Assembly: GCF_000341145.1 (NCBI RefSeq)
Contig: NZ_ANBE01000017.1
Location: forward strand, 97,639 to 131,243
Origin: Nocardiopsis xinjiangensis YIM 90004
GTDB taxonomy: Bacteria > Actinomycetota > Actinomycetes > Streptosporangiales > Streptosporangiaceae
DNA: 33,605 nt
Direction of reading: 5' to 3'
Part shown: positions 32,141 to 33,605 of the stretch, in pieces
How the letters are laid out: each line of letters opens with the position of its first letter
How positions within the stretch are numbered: the first letter of the stretch is position 1
The notes under the pieces: model-generated
Databases searched by the model: none
The model's input: the letters and a program-made list of their open reading frames with translations, nothing else
What the model was told of the DNA's origin: nothing
Translations under genes and position numbers: made by a program

Positions 32141-33056
32141 GGGAGCAACGACCGCACCCCGCACCGAGAGCAGGGGCAAGCGCCGGGGACGGCCCGGCCG
32201 GGGCGACAGCGGAGCCTGGCTCTACCTGCTGCCGGCCGTCGCCGTCTACGTCGGGTTCCTCATCTACCCGGCCGTGAGCACCCTGCAGTTCTCGTTCCTG
32301 GAATGGGACGGGATCGCACCGCCCGAATGGGGCGGGCCGGACAACTTCGTGCAGGTTCTGACCGACCCGCTGCTGGCCAAGGCGATCGGCAACGGGCTCC
32401 TGCTCATCGTCTTCTTCACCCTGATCCCCATCGCCATCGGTCTGCTCATGACCGCGCTGCTCGTCGGCCGGGTCCAACGGGGCACCACCTTCTACCGGGT
32501 CGTGTTCTTCCTGCCCCAGGTCCTCCCGCTGGTGGCGGTGGGTACCACCTGGCGCTGGGTCTACAGCGACGAGGGCATGATCAACCAGTTCCTGCGCCTG
32601 GTCGGTCTGGACGGCCTCACCCGGGCCTGGCTCGGCCACGAACAGTTCGCCCTCGTGGCCCTGGGCCTCATCGGCACCTGGACCATGAGCGGGCTGTGCA
32701 TGATGCTGTTCATGAGCGGCGCCCAGAAGGTCGACACCTCCCTGCACGAGGCCGCCGCCATCGACGGCGCCGGGCCCGTCCGGCAGTTCCTCAGCGTCAC
32801 CCTCCCGGGGGTGCGCAAGGAGATCAGCATCGCAGGCGTCATCACCACCATCGCCGCCCTGGCCAGCTTCGACCTGGTCTTCGTCACGACCAACGGCGGT
32901 CCCGCCGGCGCCACCAACGTGCCCGCCCTGCTCGTGTACCGGCTGGCCTTCAACGAGGGTGACATCGGCGCCGCGAGCGCCCTCGCCGTGGTGCTGACCG
33001 TGCTCGTCATCGTGCTCGTCAGCGCGATCCGCTACCTGGCCAGGGAGGACTCATGA
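32133..33056 (+). CDS. Carbohydrate ABC transporter permease, MalF-type
   Basis: The 307-residue protein has six hydrophobic helices and the inner-membrane-component EAA loop (EAAAIDGAGPVRQFLSVTLPG), which contacts the ATPase. The N-terminal stretch (1-25) is basic and cytoplasmic. The ATG at 32133 overlaps the binding-protein stop, and its own stop overlaps the next permease start (ATGA). No ATP-binding subunit is in the cluster, so it probably shares a global MsiK-type ATPase, as many actinomycete MalFG systems do (inference). Confidence 0.93.
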   Translation: MNEGATTAPRTESRGKRRGRPGRGDSGAWLYLLPAVAVYVGFLIYPAVSTLQFSFLEWDGIAPPEWGGPDNFVQVLTDPLLAKAIGNGLLLIVFFTLIPIAIGLLMTALLVGRVQRGTTFYRVVFFLPQVLPLVAVGTTWRWVYSDEGMINQFLRLVGLDGLTRAWLGHEQFALVALGLIGTWTMSGLCMMLFMSGAQKVDTSLHEAAAIDGAGPVRQFLSVTLPGVRKEISIAGVITTIAALASFDLVFVTTNGGPAGATNVPALLVYRLAFNEGDIGAASALAVVLTVLVIVLVSAIRYLAREDS

Positions 33057-33605
33057 GACACAGCACCCTGGGCACGACCCTGCGCTACGGACTCCTGAGC
33101 CTCCTGGCACTCCTCGTGCTCCTGCCCTTCGTCGGGATCGTCCTGGCCGCCCTGCACCCTTCCGGGAGCCAGGTCAACGGTGTGGCCCTGCCCGAACAAT
33201 GGTCCTGGGAGAACTTCGGCCTGGCGTGGGAGGCCGGCGGGTTCGACGACCTCATGCGCTCCAGCTTCATCATCAGCGGGGCCGTCGTGCCGCTGGTCGT
33301 GCTGCTGGCGACCATGGCCGGCTTCGCCCTGTCGATCCTGAAGGTGTGGGGCGGACGGGTCATCTCGCTCGGGTTCGTGCTCGGCCTGACCGTGCCGGTC
33401 GAGCTATTGGTCATCGCGCTGTACTACAACCTCCGCGAGGTCGGTCTCACCGACGCCTACCTCGGGGTGGTCCTGGCCGAGGTCGCCCTGTTCCTGCCCT
33501 TCGGCGTCTACTGGATGCAGTCGCACTTCGCCGGGGTGCCCCGCGAACTCGTGGAGGCCGCCCGCATGGACGGTGCCCGCAACCGCACCGTCCTTTGGCG
33601 GGGGC
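33053..33605 (+). CDS. Carbohydrate ABC transporter permease, MalG-type (partial, 3' end outside window)
   Basis: The frame starts at ATG 33053, overlapping the MalF-type stop, with GGGAGG four bases upstream, and is open to the window edge (184 residues visible). It has an N-terminal helix (YGLLSLLALLVLLPFVGIVL), helices around residues 72-94 and 103-120, and the EAA motif VEAARMDGARN at the end. This is the second channel subunit paired with the preceding permease. The remaining C-terminal part (about 90 residues in relatives) is missing only because of the window boundary. Confidence 0.92.
   Translation, partial: MRHSTLGTTLRYGLLSLLALLVLLPFVGIVLAALHPSGSQVNGVALPEQWSWENFGLAWEAGGFDDLMRSSFIISGAVVPLVVLLATMAGFALSILKVWGGRVISLGFVLGLTVPVELLVIALYYNLREVGLTDAYLGVVLAEVALFLPFGVYWMQSHFAGVPRELVEAARMDGARNRTVLWRG

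Noticed and set aside
1-33605. CRISPR arrays, tRNA or rRNA genes, insertion sequences, integrases
   Set aside because: No regularly spaced repeats, cloverleaf candidates, rRNA-like stretches or transposase/integrase domains were noticed on either strand.

Overview
The window is high-GC DNA with strong third-position GC bias, many GTG/TTG starts, promoter elements of the TAnnnT type sitting directly in front of start codons (leaderless transcripts), and a gene repertoire dense in regulators, transporters and oxidative enzymes. This points to a mycelial or soil actinomycete. A Nocardiopsis- or Streptosporangiales-like host is my guess from gene style, not something the sequence proves. No rRNA, tRNA, CRISPR array, integrase or insertion sequence was seen, so it looks like ordinary chromosome.

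Left part (1-8352): the 3' part of a two-component histidine kinase with its NarL-type response regulator; a TetR regulator; an acyltransferase-3 membrane protein whose frame is broken once in a C run; a MATE efflux pump; an AhpD/CMD-type protein; an MpaB/DUF2236 oxygenase-like protein; a small four-helix membrane protein; and an ArsR-like regulator.

Middle part (8353-25313): a LacI-controlled ribose-type sugar ABC operon on the minus strand (regulator, double ATPase, and a permease fused to its own periplasmic binding protein) with tandem LacI-like operators; a flavin amine oxidase; a TetR-MMPL exporter operon headed by a perfect 36-bp palindrome; a DoxX-like membrane protein; a cytochrome P450; a nucleoside-deaminase-like protein; two VOC proteins that share a promoter-like leader; an SGNH/GDSL lipoprotein; an epoxide hydrolase; and a WYL regulator. 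Convergent gene pairs are separated by long perfect hairpins that look like bidirectional terminators.

Right part (25358-33605): the most coherent and interesting system. A minus-strand operon encodes a cytosolic GH89 alpha-N-acetylglucosaminidase, MurQ (N-acetylmuramic acid 6-phosphate etherase) and a BadF/BadG-type amino-sugar kinase. Divergently transcribed are a ROK-family repressor, a sugar-binding lipoprotein and two MalF/MalG-type permeases (the last cut by the window edge). An AT-rich palindrome lies between the two units with the same arm sequence and spacing as the xylose operator of the ROK repressor XylR. Together these suggest import of an alpha-GlcNAc- and/or MurNAc-containing saccharide, cytosolic cleavage, phosphorylation, and lactyl-ether removal to feed GlcNAc-6-phosphate metabolism.
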